From contig OU342636.1 of NCBI GenBank assembly GCA_910589415.1, positions 6,368,437 to 6,432,436 on the forward strand: 64,000 bases of DNA, written 5' to 3'. Within the stretch, counting starts at the first letter, position 1; each line of letters opens with the position of its first letter. Under the pieces are notes generated by a model. It did not search any database and had not been told where the DNA came from. It saw only the letters and a list, made by a program, of their open reading frames with translations. This DNA is from Malachius bipustulatus. Its lineage: Eukaryota; Arthropoda; Insecta; Coleoptera; Melyridae. The translations under genes were made by a program, and so were the position numbers. Shown one piece after another: positions 50,038-60,758 of the stretch.

Positions 50038-50664
50038 CATTACTAGTGTAAACAAAACGTATTTAGTTTCAAAACAATTAAATACAATATACTTCGAAAA
50101 GCAAGCTACTTATTTAGCGATTGTGCTAATGAAATATTTGACTTTTAAACAAAGCAAAATAATTGCACGTAGCGGTTTTCCCTACAACAATAAAAATGGC
50201 TTCTAGTATTCTCCGTGTGCGCTCGAGGACCACGTAAAATGAAGGAAAATTCTCGATAAGGACTTTTGCTCGGCAGTTCGTCTGGGTGTTTTCGTTAAGA
50301 AAAGCCAAGAAAGGAAAAGCGAAAACGAATGAATTTGTAGGCAAAGGAGTGTGTGTTGCGCTTATTGCATGTGGCATGTAGAGTAGTAGAGCAGAGTATG
50401 TTTCGCCTCGTGTGGAAACCCAGAGTACTGTTCACGTGAAACGTCCACGAAATAGTTCAACAATTTATTTGATCTTGTAATACAGTTCCCTCGACATTTA
50501 CCAATCTTTCCCCTTACAGCAGGAGTGCCTGGCATCCTAACTATTGCCTTTGGCTGGCAAGCAAACTAACCTAAGTCGTGAGTGGGCAGACAACAGACTT
50601 GGTACTCTAAATCACAAACCATTAGAGCAACATTTTCCGTAGTTTGGTGACTTTCTACGACCTG

Positions 50665-50935
50665 GAGAAAGGCAGTGTCCGCCTTTCTTCGGATATCTGA
50701 GTTTTCTACAACGGGCGAACTCCGCCCATGCAGTCTGAAGATAAAACTCTTCCAAGTTTGCTATAATCCAAGTTCGCTACAAAGGGCGAATTTCGCTTCA
50801 ACGATGAATTACTCCCAAAAGCCAAAACACAATTCCTACAGCTTCCTGACAGCAGGAAAAATACGAACTCTTCCACTGAAGAGGAATCTCACCAAAAGCC
50901 AAAACCCTGCAAACTTCCTGACAAAGGAAAAATAA
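50665..50935 (+). repeat. Cluster of short hairpins
   Basis: GAAAGGC/GCCTTTC, GGGCG/CGCCC, TTCCTG/CAGGAA, CTCTTC/GAAGAG and TTCC/GGAA follow one another. CTTCCTGACA occurs twice and CAAAAGCCAAAAC twice. Weaker than the arrays in LTRs C and D; may be part of a decayed LTR. Confidence 0.4.
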
Positions 50936-51269
50936 ATATTTCTTCCACGTAATTCACCCAGACAGATTTTATGGTAACCGATAAACTACACTTTTCTAGT
51001 AATTGCTCATAGGACCTTCTTAGAATATACGTGCTCTTTTCCCACGGGCATGGTATATAGTAAGATTGTATCGGATACAGTTCCAGTAGTCGTGTTTGTT
51101 CTTCAGTCGTGTGTATTCGGGTACATGGACTGGAGGATAAAACTTCTGGCTGAGGGATTATCCCAGAACGTTGAAGAAACCTGGACCTAGCTTAGTTTCC
51201 CGCTTCCGCTCTAAATTGCGTACGTATACTAACACTTGACGAACACAGGCACCGACGAGGGATAAATTT

Positions 51270-51342
51270 TCCTATTTCGACGCTAAATTCCGATCTCGAG
51301 TAAATATTCCGATTTCGAAGTTACATTCCGATCTCGATGAAC
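51270..51342. repeat. ~20-bp degenerate tandem repeat
   Basis: Four units of the form TTCC(G/T)AT(C/T)TCGA(n)(G/T)TAAAT(A)TT in a row. Confidence 0.6.
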
Positions 51343-52196
51343 TGGCTACGGCCCTATTACTATATAAACAGCATTATAAACAATAAGCATTATTATCAAC
51401 GATCAAAGCTATAGCTTCCCCCATCCTGTGCACACCATCAAAACCACCCTTAGGTTAAGTTAGATTGTAAGATCCTCCAAACAAGATCCAATAAATAAAG
51501 CCATGGGAAAATCTCTCGTCAATAAATAATACCAAGTGTCATTAAATGAGAAAGTAATCAATACAAGCAAATAACTCTCGCACACAGTGTGACAATTCAG
51601 AAGTGACAAATTAGACAGATCAGTAAAATTCAACTTGCAAGTCATTGTTACCCAGTCGATTGAATGCCGTCCATTTCATGTTTCAAATAGAAACTTGTTT
51701 GTCAAAACGATATACTGTGCGCTGTGTCTTTCTCTTGTTACAGTAAGACCATTCCTGATGGCTCGGATATTGTCGGGCAGTACCTACCAGCCATGAGCAG
51801 CCGATGAGACATCTTCCGTGCTGCGTGAAGCACTCTGTAAATTAGCATTGAAATTAGCATTGTAACATTTCACTGATGGACTAGGTTTTCGAGGGGTTTT
51901 CCCTAGTACAGCACCCATCTCTCCCCTCCATGTAGCTCGAAGAAAAGATAAACTGATAAGAAATTAGTCTTCAAGCAGTTCAAGTCAAATCTTAGAAGTT
52001 CAATTCTTAAGAAGATTTTGGATTATATACAATGTTGATTAGATATTTGTGATTTGTAGTCACAGACTCATAACAACTGAATATATCGAGCTACGTGAGA
52101 AATTCCGTGTTTTATTGAAGTTCGTTTAAAAGTCTTCCTAATCAAATTCCATCGATCTCGAACCAAAACCAGACCAGAACCAGGTAAATCAGCAGA

Positions 52197-52260
52197 ACCA
52201 GCAACCCGTGTCGGGGTTGCTGGTCCCCCATCGGGAGCCTCCCCGGGTGGCGGATGGGGG
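52197..52260. repeat. Two adjacent GC-rich hairpins
   Basis: ACCAGCAACCC/GGGTTGCTGGT (11 perfect pairs, 6-nt loop, 52197-52224), then at once CCCCCATC/GATGGGGG (8 pairs, 52225-52260). Strikingly GC-rich in an AT-rich setting; may be an RNA structure or a terminator-like end of an old element. Confidence 0.75.
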
Positions 52261-53014
52261 AATGTCGTCCATATAGATGACACCGGAATAATTCTCAACA
52301 CACAGTGTGAAAGTTGAATCGTCTATCTACGACACATAATAATAAAACCAGTGAGCGTTTTCAAGCCGTGTTTTCCAGTTAAGCTAATCAAATCAATCTA
52401 CTTAACACTCATCAACGACCAACGGAAGACTGAAGACTGCATAATTATATTAATAATAATTCGTAAATAATGTCAGGCGAAATAAGAGACATCCAGGACT
52501 TTGCCTCTGCCTAATGCGTCCGCCCAACCCAGTCCAGTGTCCCAGAACAGTGCCCCAGTGTACACCCGTGTCCGTCGGCCGTCGGTTTCAGTTTCAGACC
52601 AGCGCTATTCCAGGTCAAAAATTATTAAAATGAAGTAGGTAAACCTAACTTGGTTGAAAGCAGTCAATAGTCAGTACCTACCTGCTACCTAAGTACATAT
52701 TTATTTACAAAAGTGAATTTTTATTCCACATTATGAGACATACTGGAAGAATACTTATGTACCTACCTACAACGTTCGGTTCGAGTAATAGTTTTTTGGT
52801 CCATATGGAAAGAAGGGTTTATAAAATGTACCCTACCTATACCTATTTGTTGATCGTTAATTTGTTATAAACTGAATAAATTTATAGCTTTCAATTTTCT
52901 GTTGTTTTATTGTCGAATAGATTGAAGAAGTGTCTAGTCTTTAATTTTCATATCTCAATATCGATTTTGGTCATTATGGAGATGAGCGGCATTGGTATAG
53001 GGCGATTTGGCTTA

Positions 53015-54754
53015 CGCCGCGTCCTAGCTGCATCCGGGGACTGCGTTGCGTGCGTTGCGTGCGTGCGTTGCGGTGAACGATTAAAGTTGAAACGAACTAT
53101 TTAACCCTTAGAGGGGAAAAATAGTCGCTGAGAGCATGAGACAAGAAAAACAAGGGTCGTAGGTTGAGTCGCTAGTCTAAGAGGGTCAACAATAACAAGC
53201 GGGTCAGCAGAATAACAGGTTCTCTTTATTAAAATATAAAATATCACAATTATGAATACTATACTCTTGAGCACGGTTAACAGATAAGAAAAAACAAGAG
53301 CGTGCGGTGCTAGTCGAATGAATAGATCGGGTGCTAACTAGGTTACAAGGCACTTATCTTCGGATGGCTTGGCTCCAGGAACTTGCTTGGTTGGAGGGGT
53401 GATTTGGTAGCCAAAAAAATCTGCCTTGGTTGTTGGGAGTTCTTTCTCGGTAAACTGCTTCCGGGGAGAAAGTTGCCTCCAGAAAAAAACGTGGCCTCCA
53501 AGGAAAAATGTGCCCCCAGGGAAAAATGTGTCTCCGGGGAAAAAATTGTCTCCAGGTAAAAAGCTGTAATTTCAGGTGTATCAGAAACACTCTTGCATTA
53601 ATGAACGGTCCGATCGAGTCTGCTTGTCAAGGGTACATAGAATTATGTCCCGTCCTCAAGATAGGTTGAGATCAAAAAAATGTGACTGACAAATTTTACA
53701 TGCGAGCGAAACTCGATCGGGAAGCTGTAATTAAAATTAGCATACGGTATTAAGAAAAATAAATATGATCGGTATAATTCTAGCACAATTAATAACATCA
53801 TTTTACGACACTTACCAAGCCAAAAACGTGGGCGATGTTTATAATAATTTAAGTGAAAGTTCACAACGCCATTTCAGGAACCTTCAGGTGTTTGCGGACC
53901 CTTCCTCTAGCGAATTCAGAGGTGAAAAGAAAGTGCAAGTCCGGTATGAGATGAACGCACCTGATTTCCTTGACAGTCGAAGTCGACGAGAACTCGAGTT
54001 GGTCGATGCACTAACAGCCACCAGCGCTCACTAACTGCGCGCGCCGCCGTCGTCTCTGTGTTACCGGCATCTAGCCGGTACGTACGAAATGTACATTACA
54101 AAGTAAAACACATGCAAAGCAATGGGAGTGTCCACAGTAGACGCGTTGCCCGCAAAAGTCGTACGATAAAACGACACCTTACTTGCACGCATTGTTTTAA
54201 ATTGAAATATTTAGTATTTTCATCTGTCAAAATCTTGCGATTTTTTACGGCGGGCAGGAACTTTTTTTAATTTCGACTGCCTTTCGTGCCAAAGCGAAAC
54301 ATTTTGTGCAATAAGAGAAATCTATTTTACAAGAACAAGAGTCAAGGTACACTGGGAATGTGAAAATGTCTCGAATTTAGGTTTTTAAAGTAAGTATGAG
54401 GTCTATTAACTTCTATTGTAGACCTATTTTTATTTAACCTACCTTCTATTTATCTATCTATCAAATCTGTATCTATTTCTATATATTACTTGCGTCTTAT
54501 TGTTTCTTTCTCTTAAGTAACATGTTTCTTTCTGTGATTTTCAAGTCTTTCGAGCTCCAACAACCTACTGGTTTTCAAATTAAAACGTATTTCATCTGAA
54601 GCTGCATCAGAAATAGTTGGATTGGAAACCATTTTCTCGCCCGCACCGCACGCATTCAGTTAGGACACACTCAAAATTCCCCGTGCGATTTTGCGTTGCG
54701 TGCGTTCCCCGCATCGCACGCAACGCAGTCCCCGGATGCAGCTAGGACACGGCG
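53015..54754. mobile_element. PIF/Harbinger-type element, 1.74 kb, nonautonomous
   Basis: Terminal inverted repeats of about 39 bp (CGCCGCGTCCTAGCTGCATC... and its complement ending ...GGACACGGCG), flanked by TTA on both sides (53012-53014, 54755-54757), the Harbinger hallmark. No DDE transposase or Myb/SANT ORF found. The GCGTTGCGTGCG words are repeated in both subterminal zones. The ORF at 53765-54034 (MIGIILAQLITSF...) is open but unrecognised. GC-rich coding-like sequence inside may be captured DNA. Confidence 0.78.
53458..53566. repeat. 18-bp minisatellite, six copies
   Basis: Units CCTCCAGGGAAAAATGTG with variants. The period is a multiple of three, so both strands stay open: HIFPWG-like hexapeptides on the minus strand. 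Probably not coding; lies inside the Harbinger-type element. Confidence 0.8.
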
Positions 54755-54855
54755 TTATACTATCGGATAGCTTGTGTCTGTAGGAGAGTTTTATTTTTAT
54801 ATGTGATCAATGTCAATTTGACATAATGAGGAAAATAATATCTTAAGATGAAGAA

Positions 54856-54990
54856 ATGCGCATTAAGAAAGCATTTCAATGATTAAGATCCAGAAAGTCC
54901 AAACTTGAGCAAACATTAATAAGTCTTTCTGAAGGTGAAAATAATATTTGGGATGTACCAAAGTATTTAATTGACAAATTACTCACATAA
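54856..54990 (+). pseudogene. Coding remnant with one in-frame stop
   Basis: MRIKKAFQ, stop, LRSRKSKLEQTLISL, then SEGENNIWDVPKYLIDKLLT and a stop. It reads like the C terminus of a basic, helical protein. Not recognised; directly right of the Harbinger-type element. Confidence 0.3.
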
Positions 54991-55033
54991 AATAGAAATT
55001 AATGAATAAACTAAAATTAAAAAAAATATTGAA

Positions 55034-55339
55034 CTAGCAAAAAAAAATCTTTCTATTTTTGGCAGGCTTCTTTGTATGTCGAGTGTAGGTGTAGAGGGCC
55101 AGATCGTGCCCTTCTCTCGGCAGCATATCCGGCAATCTTCTTCGCCGCGCGTAACCAAGCCAATATTTCACCTGCAATGCCGTCAGGCCGGTTTCCTGGA
55201 CCAGCATGAGTTTTTCAGCATCACTGGGATAGGGGTTGAATCGATGTTCGTATAACCACCGCTCCATGATATTTACTGCTTCTTCATTAAATTTTTCTCG
55301 CTTTCGTGAGAATTTTTTCTGGCTTTCTCGCTGGTTCAT
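55034..55339 (-). CDS. TGIF-like TALE homeobox ORF, divergent recognition helix
   Basis: A TALE homeodomain: NIMERWLYEHRFNPYPSDAE carries the three-residue loop extension (PYP), then LVQETGLTALQVKYWLGYARRRRLPDML, where ARRR-LPDML is the TGIF (achintya/vismay) signature. The usual WFINARRR is WLGYARRR here, so the invariant base-contacting Asn is Tyr and Phe is Leu. Start ATG at 55339; an in-frame extension upstream is open. No intron, no co-repressor tail. Either a retrocopy decaying in its DNA-contact helix or a derived paralogue; the frame is otherwise clean. Confidence 0.75.
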   Translation of the reverse strand: MNQRESQKKFSRKREKFNEEAVNIMERWLYEHRFNPYPSDAEKLMLVQETGLTALQVKYWLGYARRRRLPDMLPREGHDLALYTYTRHTKKPAKNRKIFFC

Positions 55340-55596
55340 CTGCTCAGAAATCAGCTTCACTCTTATTATTGTTTCTATACCTAATCTTACAGACGAGGAC
55401 GAGAAGGATGATATGTCTACACAAATGTTTGTTGAAACAATTTAAATCCTGACAACTGAAAATTCCAATGACAACTTGGACTTAACTGAAAATTAAAAAA
55501 CTGATGTTTTTGATGAACTTAATTATTATTATTATTATTCATTGTCATTGGATACCTGCAGCTCTTTTTATAATTGACATATGTGTCAAGTTAAAA

Positions 55597-55678
55597 ATGA
55601 GTCAAGATATAAATATTACTCCTCCACTTTCGAATGAAAATAGCGACGAAAGCCAGCCGCAAGGAGTTGCTTGCGACG
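55597..55678 (+). pseudogene. Unknown gene, 5' fragment, cut by LINE L3
   Basis: ATG gives MSQDINITPPLSNENSDESQ and PQGVACD, an S/N/E-rich N terminus, ending where the L3 ATTT tail begins. May continue at 57944. Not recognised. Confidence 0.4.
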
Positions 55679-57940
55679 TATTTATTTTATTTATTTATTT
55701 GCCATTATTAATTCCCTAAAGCAGTAAATTGCTATGGAACAAGTCAAAAATCAAATACAAATTAATAGAAATGTACACATACAAACAAAATGAGCGAAAA
55801 ACAATGCAATAAAGTCAAATTCATAAAATAACAAACACCTAGATAAAGAAACTGGAGACGACCAGGATCACTGAGCACAGGAAACACTTTTAAAAACTTC
55901 ATCAAGAGAATAAAAGGCATGAGTCGCCAAAAAGTCCCTTATCTTCAATTTAAAATCTTTTAAAGGGAGATTTCTAATAGTAATAGGCAGTCTGTTGTAC
56001 AACATCGGTCCGTAATAGTTAGTGCCCATTCGAGCCCTATTTACCCTATTAAAATCCAGAAATATATTGTTGCCATTTGGCGTGTGGCGAGCGCTGACAT
56101 CAGAGTGAATCATATAATTGGAAATATGTTCTTTAACATAAATTAAACAGTGATATGCGTATAAGGATGGAACCGTCAAAATACCCAGTTTAGCAAAACT
56201 ATTCCTGCAGTCGTCACGGTATCCAATCCGGTCCAAAGCTCTTACTGCCCTCCTCTGTAAAGCGAAGACTCTATCCGTAGTGGCACAGTGACCCCATATC
56301 AATATTGCGTATGACAGTCTACTATGAATTGTTGCAAAGTACACGGATTTTGCCACGCCCAAGCTTACCAGCGGCATTATGTTTCTAAGGGCAAAAATAT
56401 AAGGAGATATACCACGCGCTAGGCAATCAGTGTGACTAGCCCAAGTTAGTTTAGAGTCCAATCTGACACCAAGAAAGCGAACATCAGAAGAAAACCCCGA
56501 CCGGGTCAGATCTCTTAGAGAAAAGCAAGAATTCACCGTCTTTGCAGCATTCAAGGACAATCGGTTGGAAGCAAACCATTCTGAAACATTCCGTTCCAGT
56601 TTTAACATTTTTTGAGACAGACCATTCAGTTGAGTATCTCTCGTCACTAGAGTCGTGTCATCGGCAAATAGAATGGGTAAGGCTTCAGATACAAAACCCG
56701 GTAAGTCATTAATGTATATCAAAAACAGGATGGGCCCCAAAACGGATCCCTGTGGAACACCCGTCTTGTTGTCCACCAAATCTGATCTAGTGCCACCGTA
56801 GCAGACAGCCTGCCTCCTCCCCGACAGATAAGATCTCATAAGTGCAAGTGTGCTACCTCTGAATCCATAAGAGTTTAACTTTTCCAACAGCATGTCAACG
56901 TTCACACAGTCAAAGGCCTTTGTAAGATCGAAAAACAATGCTCCCACGTATTCACCTTCATTAAATCCACCAGATATTGCCGAAATAAGGCTGATCATTG
57001 CCGAGACTGTCGAACGAGACTTTCGGAATCCATATTGCGACTGAGAAAACAATTCATTAGATTCAAAAAAATTTACAATTTTATTTTTTAACGCCTTTTC
57101 AAATATTTTAGCTACCACGGGTATAATAGAAATCGGCCTGTAGTTAGATGGATCTGAGATCGACCCTTTCTTGTGCAAAGGAAGAACAATCGAAACCTTC
57201 AGACAATCGGGAAAAACACCTTTTTCGATACACATATTGAACAAGTTTGTTAGTGGCACCAGTACATATTCTAGGATACTAATGAGAATCTTGGCGTTGC
57301 AACCATAATAATCTTTAGCGGGACTCTTCTTTAGAGACATCATCAGGTCACGAACCTCATTATAGGAAAGACTCGTAAATTTGATTTCACCATGTTCTTC
57401 AGAAGGCTCACTCAAATAACTTCTGAAATCGACAGTAGCAGGTTCCAAACGCGCCGTAAGCTCATCGGCGATATTGGAAAAAAAAGAGTTGAATTGATTC
57501 GCTGATATACCAGGTTCATCGGAGAGCCCAGACTCACGCTTGGAACGAATCAACTTCCACACATCTCTGTGTGGATTGGTGGAACGTTCCAAGAAACCGT
57601 CATATGCACATTTCTTCGCCGAAATTATAGCACGCCTATATTTATTTCTGTAACCGACAATATTGTCCTTGAGATCCAAATGAGGAAAATGCCGATGGAG
57701 ATCAATCATTAGGTCTAAAATATTCCTCATCTTACTGATATCGTCATTGTACCAGTCAAGATCGCCACTATTCTTCCGACCTCTCACAACTCTCACAGGA
57801 AAACAGTCAGACACAATATCTTTCAACATACCCATGAAAATCTCAAACTTTGTAAACAAGTATGTAAACAAGTATTCAAAACTCATCGTGGCATGAAAAT
57901 ACATCGAAATGTTCATGCTATACAAGCTAACACCAGTACA
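55679..57940 (-). mobile_element. LINE L3, 5'-truncated, minus strand
   Basis: The 3' end is on the left with an ATTT-repeat tail (55679-55700). It contains RT and C terminus but no endonuclease, so it is truncated at the 5' end. The 5' junction is approximate and no target duplication was found. Family is CR1/Jockey-like, related to but distinct from L2 (different tail). Confidence 0.82.
55868..57925 (-). CDS. LINE L3 RT polyprotein (truncated), open frame
   Basis: 685 codons without stop. KSPAKDYYGCNAKIL, PSNYRPISIIPVVAKI, SQYGFRKSRSTVSAMI, FFDLTKAFDCVN, TGVPQGSVLGPILFLIYIND, the catalytic LFADDTTLV and RFLGVRLDSKL mark RT; RHTPNGNNIF and YGPMLYNRLPITIRNL mark the C terminus. The usual YADD reads FADD. 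The first ~30 codons (MYSMNISMYFHATM...) may be flanking sequence. A clean frame suggests a fairly recent copy, but it cannot move alone. Confidence 0.85.
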   Translation of the reverse strand: MYSMNISMYFHATMSFEYLFTYLFTKFEIFMGMLKDIVSDCFPVRVVRGRKNSGDLDWYNDDISKMRNILDLMIDLHRHFPHLDLKDNIVGYRNKYRRAIISAKKCAYDGFLERSTNPHRDVWKLIRSKRESGLSDEPGISANQFNSFFSNIADELTARLEPATVDFRSYLSEPSEEHGEIKFTSLSYNEVRDLMMSLKKSPAKDYYGCNAKILISILEYVLVPLTNLFNMCIEKGVFPDCLKVSIVLPLHKKGSISDPSNYRPISIIPVVAKIFEKALKNKIVNFFESNELFSQSQYGFRKSRSTVSAMISLISAISGGFNEGEYVGALFFDLTKAFDCVNVDMLLEKLNSYGFRGSTLALMRSYLSGRRQAVCYGGTRSDLVDNKTGVPQGSVLGPILFLIYINDLPGFVSEALPILFADDTTLVTRDTQLNGLSQKMLKLERNVSEWFASNRLSLNAAKTVNSCFSLRDLTRSGFSSDVRFLGVRLDSKLTWASHTDCLARGISPYIFALRNIMPLVSLGVAKSVYFATIHSRLSYAILIWGHCATTDRVFALQRRAVRALDRIGYRDDCRNSFAKLGILTVPSLYAYHCLIYVKEHISNYMIHSDVSARHTPNGNNIFLDFNRVNRARMGTNYYGPMLYNRLPITIRNLPLKDFKLKIRDFLATHAFYSLDEVFKSVSCAQ

Positions 57941-57943
57941 TCA

Positions 57944-58236
57944 AGCGGAGTAATCAACAGAGGCTGCGTTCATCAAGCCAATTGCCAGCATCTTCACAAC
58001 CTAAACCTCGAACTGAACCAAGTGAAGGGGTTTCTCGTGACCTTGAAGCCGAATGTTCACGTTGGTACCGTGTCTTCAAGAACATTGAAAATGAAAATAT
58101 ATTCGACAGTGATGCTTTCAACCTACAAGTTGACCTATTCCTAATATTTTTATTTAAAGCTAATGAGAAATTACCAGGTTTGGTGCATCCAAATATCAAA
58201 TACTTCAGACTACTTCTACTTCGCGTAGGAATTTAA
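57944..58236 (+). pseudogene. Unknown gene, 3' fragment
   Basis: Open frame: QQRLRSSSQLPASSQPKPRT, EPSEGVSRDLEAECSRWYRV, FKNIENENIFDSDAFNLQVD, FKANEKLPGLVHPNIKYFRL, stop at 58236. It has coding-like composition and may continue the 55597 fragment interrupted by L3. Family not recognised. Confidence 0.4.
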
Positions 58237-58239
58237 AGA

Positions 58240-59700
58240 TCTTAGTAAGAATATTAATAAGAGAGATGTTCTAGTCGACAATTAAGAATAGGGATGAGAA
58301 ATTGGCTGTGACGACGATAGTACTACGAGACGATGTCCTGGCGGTGAGATAATTGGCTAGCGAGAATTGGGTGGCGTTGGCATCCGATAGGCTGACCGCA
58401 ACTACGAGACCGACACGACAGGAGCTCCGGCAACAGGGTGTATACAAGATGTTAGGGAGATGTTGTTATCAATAAATGAGACATGGGCGCCAGCAAGTCA
58501 TGAGGGGCTTGCACCTATAACTCCTGTAAAATATCAACCTTGCGAGCTTATCTATTTCAAAAAAAAAAAATTAAGATACTATTGTTAACAATTAGGATAT
58601 TAGATACTTTAAAACAATCTATGACCTGAACCGATGAACTAAACATGACTGACATCAAAGAAAGCTAACTCTACATCAAATAAAATTAAAATACATAGAG
58701 AAGCAATCCTCAATCAAATTAAATAATCAACATCTCAAGGTAGCTCCAATCTACGCTCAAATTTTTCATACGAAATGCATGGAAGGGAGAAACCTCAAGC
58801 AAATTTCAAATACACGGACAATCCGTGGCGATACGATACTTTTAGCGCTGCTACGCTAATTAAAGATAAAACGATAATATAATTACTATAATTAATATAA
58901 TAATTATTACGAGGTAATAACGCTACAAAAAAAATATAATAACGATATGTCAGTCGACTCAGGTACAAGATAAAAATGTTTATATAATAATAATAGACAG
59001 ACAATATAATAATAATTACGATATGAGAAAAAATTTCGGTATACGAGAGAGAATTTACAAGTTAATGAATTACAAATATCAAAGATAATGAAAGTAAATT
59101 TTACAAGCTCGCAAGGGATCTTCTGATGTGATCCAGACAGTGTCTTGATGACATGGTCTCGCGATTGCTGAGCAAGATAATCAGTTTTCGGAAAAGGAAA
59201 TGATAGTAACAGATACAAGGCACGCAGGTTCTGAAACAAAATAGAAAAAGTTAATTGTCGATACGCACTTCGCTCAAGAATAGAAAACAGCCACACAGAA
59301 ATTTTGATACCGCTCAAGCCACACACACAGGTACAATTATTGGAAATAGTAATCTAAATAGACAATAAATAGATACGCTGTATACGCCGGGTCACCATAA
59401 GGTGTTTTAGATAAGCCTACGCAAAAAACGACGATACAGGTATGGAATTAAAATTTAAAGAAAAGTGAAAAGTTGAAAGGTAGATGTTAGCCTTGAGGAC
59501 ATACGAATCCGTCCCGAGATAGATCTGAAGAGACTGCTAGAACGACGAAACATGATTTACCCAAATGAATCGACACAGTCTCCCCGAAACAAATCGGTGA
59601 GTTAAATAGAGAAAATGACGGACTATAATAAGAACTGTAAATAAATGACTAAGAGAAAAGATATGACTAAGAAAAATTTATAATTAATGAAGTAAAGCTA
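58240..59700. other. 1.5 kb, no gene; possibly G3 3' LTR region
   Basis: AT-rich with no recognised ORF. If Gypsy G3 has its 3' LTR it should lie here. A minus-strand TGGCGCCCATG word (near 58490) is primer-site-like. No boundary can be fixed without the partner LTR, which lies outside the window. Confidence 0.35.
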
Positions 59701-59720
59701 AACGAAAATTATGAGTTAAT

Positions 59721-59985
59721 GGGATGTCCTCAGGAAGAGTTGCAGGCTGTACTGTCTTATCCTTCTTACAGTAGCAGTGGGACTGGCCTGACATGGAAGT
59801 TTGGACAGATGGAAGGTCCTCAGGAGACGACGCAGGCTGTACTGTCTTATCCTTATTACAGTAGCAGCAAAGCTGGCCTGACACAAAAGTTTGGACAGAT
59901 GGAAGGTCCTCAGGAGACGACGCAGGCTGTATTGTCTTATCCTTATTACAGTAGCAGCGGAGCTGGCCTGACACAAAAAAAGGGG
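59721..59985. repeat. 90-bp tandem repeat, three copies
   Basis: Units start at 59721, 59811 and 59901; copies 2 and 3 differ by a few bases. Located just after the G3 pol stop, in its 3' untranslated part, next to an A/G-rich stretch (AAAAAAAGGGGCG, minus-strand pyrimidine). Confidence 0.85.
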
Positions 59986-60025
59986 CGATAAATACGAAAA
60001 CGAGAGCGGTAGGTAGAGCGGTAGA

Positions 60026-60510
60026 CTACAATTCATCGGAAGGGTCCAATGGCGGGACTTGTGCCTTGAGGTCTTGTATGTGATAACGACCTAAGTTACG
60101 CCCTTTAGAGTCCTTGAGCTCATAGACAAGGGGGGAGATAACTTTGGCCACGGTGGCCGAAACAAATTTGGGAGCTAGCTTGGCTGAAAAATCTTTCGAG
60201 GCCTCCGATAACACAAAATTCCTAGCCCAAACATGGTCTCCTAAGTGAAAGCGTAACTCTCGACGTCTGAGGTTGTAGCGTCGAGCATTGGCATCATATG
60301 CCTTCCTCAAATGTTTGCTGACGATAGGAATGATTTCAGGCAAGTTATTAGAGATTTTGGGGTCCGTGAATTTATTTAGAATCTCCTCGAAATTATCGGC
60401 ATCGGGGTCGATAAGGCCATAAAAACCTCCGTTGACAGGGACGTTCCGATTAAACATCAGAAAGGCCGGTGTGTATTTAGTTGCCTGTTTTTGTTTATGA
60501 TTATCCTGAA
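60026..60510 (-). pseudogene. G3 integrase C-terminal part
   Basis: SYIQDNHKQKQATKYTPAFL, then FMFNRN-like LMFNRNVPVNGG, DANARRYNLRRRELRFHLGD and HVWARNFVLSEASKDF, the Gypsy integrase tail, ending LDPSDEL. Separated from the rest of pol by the retroposon; the start ATG at 60559 lies in the retroposon and is not native. Confidence 0.82.
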
Positions 60511-60518
60511 TATAGGAT

Positions 60519-60750
60519 AATTTTCCTTTATTTGTTCTTCTCAATTTTCTCTGATGCATTTGTGATTGTGATCAATGTGTTATAATGCCAATCGCTTGCG
60601 TATGACCTTTTGATTACGCAGGCGAATTTATGTGTACTACTGCGGTTTGTTCTTTGTTTGTGAATTATTATCATCGCTTACAACGCTATTGTACTAATCA
60701 ATGATTGTTGAATTTAATGGTACAATAAAGAGATTTATTATTATTATTAT
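60519..60750 (+). mobile_element. Short retroposon (232 bp) with (TTA)n tail
   Basis: TATAGGAT flanks both sides (60511-60518, 60751-60758). It ends ACAATAAAGAG then (ATT)n. No pol III A/B box evident, so more likely a 5'-truncated LINE 3' end than a tRNA-derived SINE. Confidence 0.8.
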
Positions 60751-60758
60751 TATAGGAT

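Larger units (their letters stand above)
49800..53011. other. 3.2 kb without a recognised gene
   Basis: Contains several short repeats, listed separately. A plus-strand CTATATAAACAG (about 51360) could be an LTR promoter. The 51881-51906 block CTAGGTTTTC...GGGGTTTTCCCTAG resembles the L1 3' UTR, so 51840-52070 may be a LINE 3' end. Confidence 0.4.

Noticed and set aside
53354..53590. A 78-aa W/F/P-rich protein
   Set aside because: It is the translation of an 18-bp minisatellite inside a transposon.
60518..60559. ATG at 60559 as a true start for a 177-aa protein
   Set aside because: The ATG is within an inserted retroposon; the native integrase frame begins at the target duplication.
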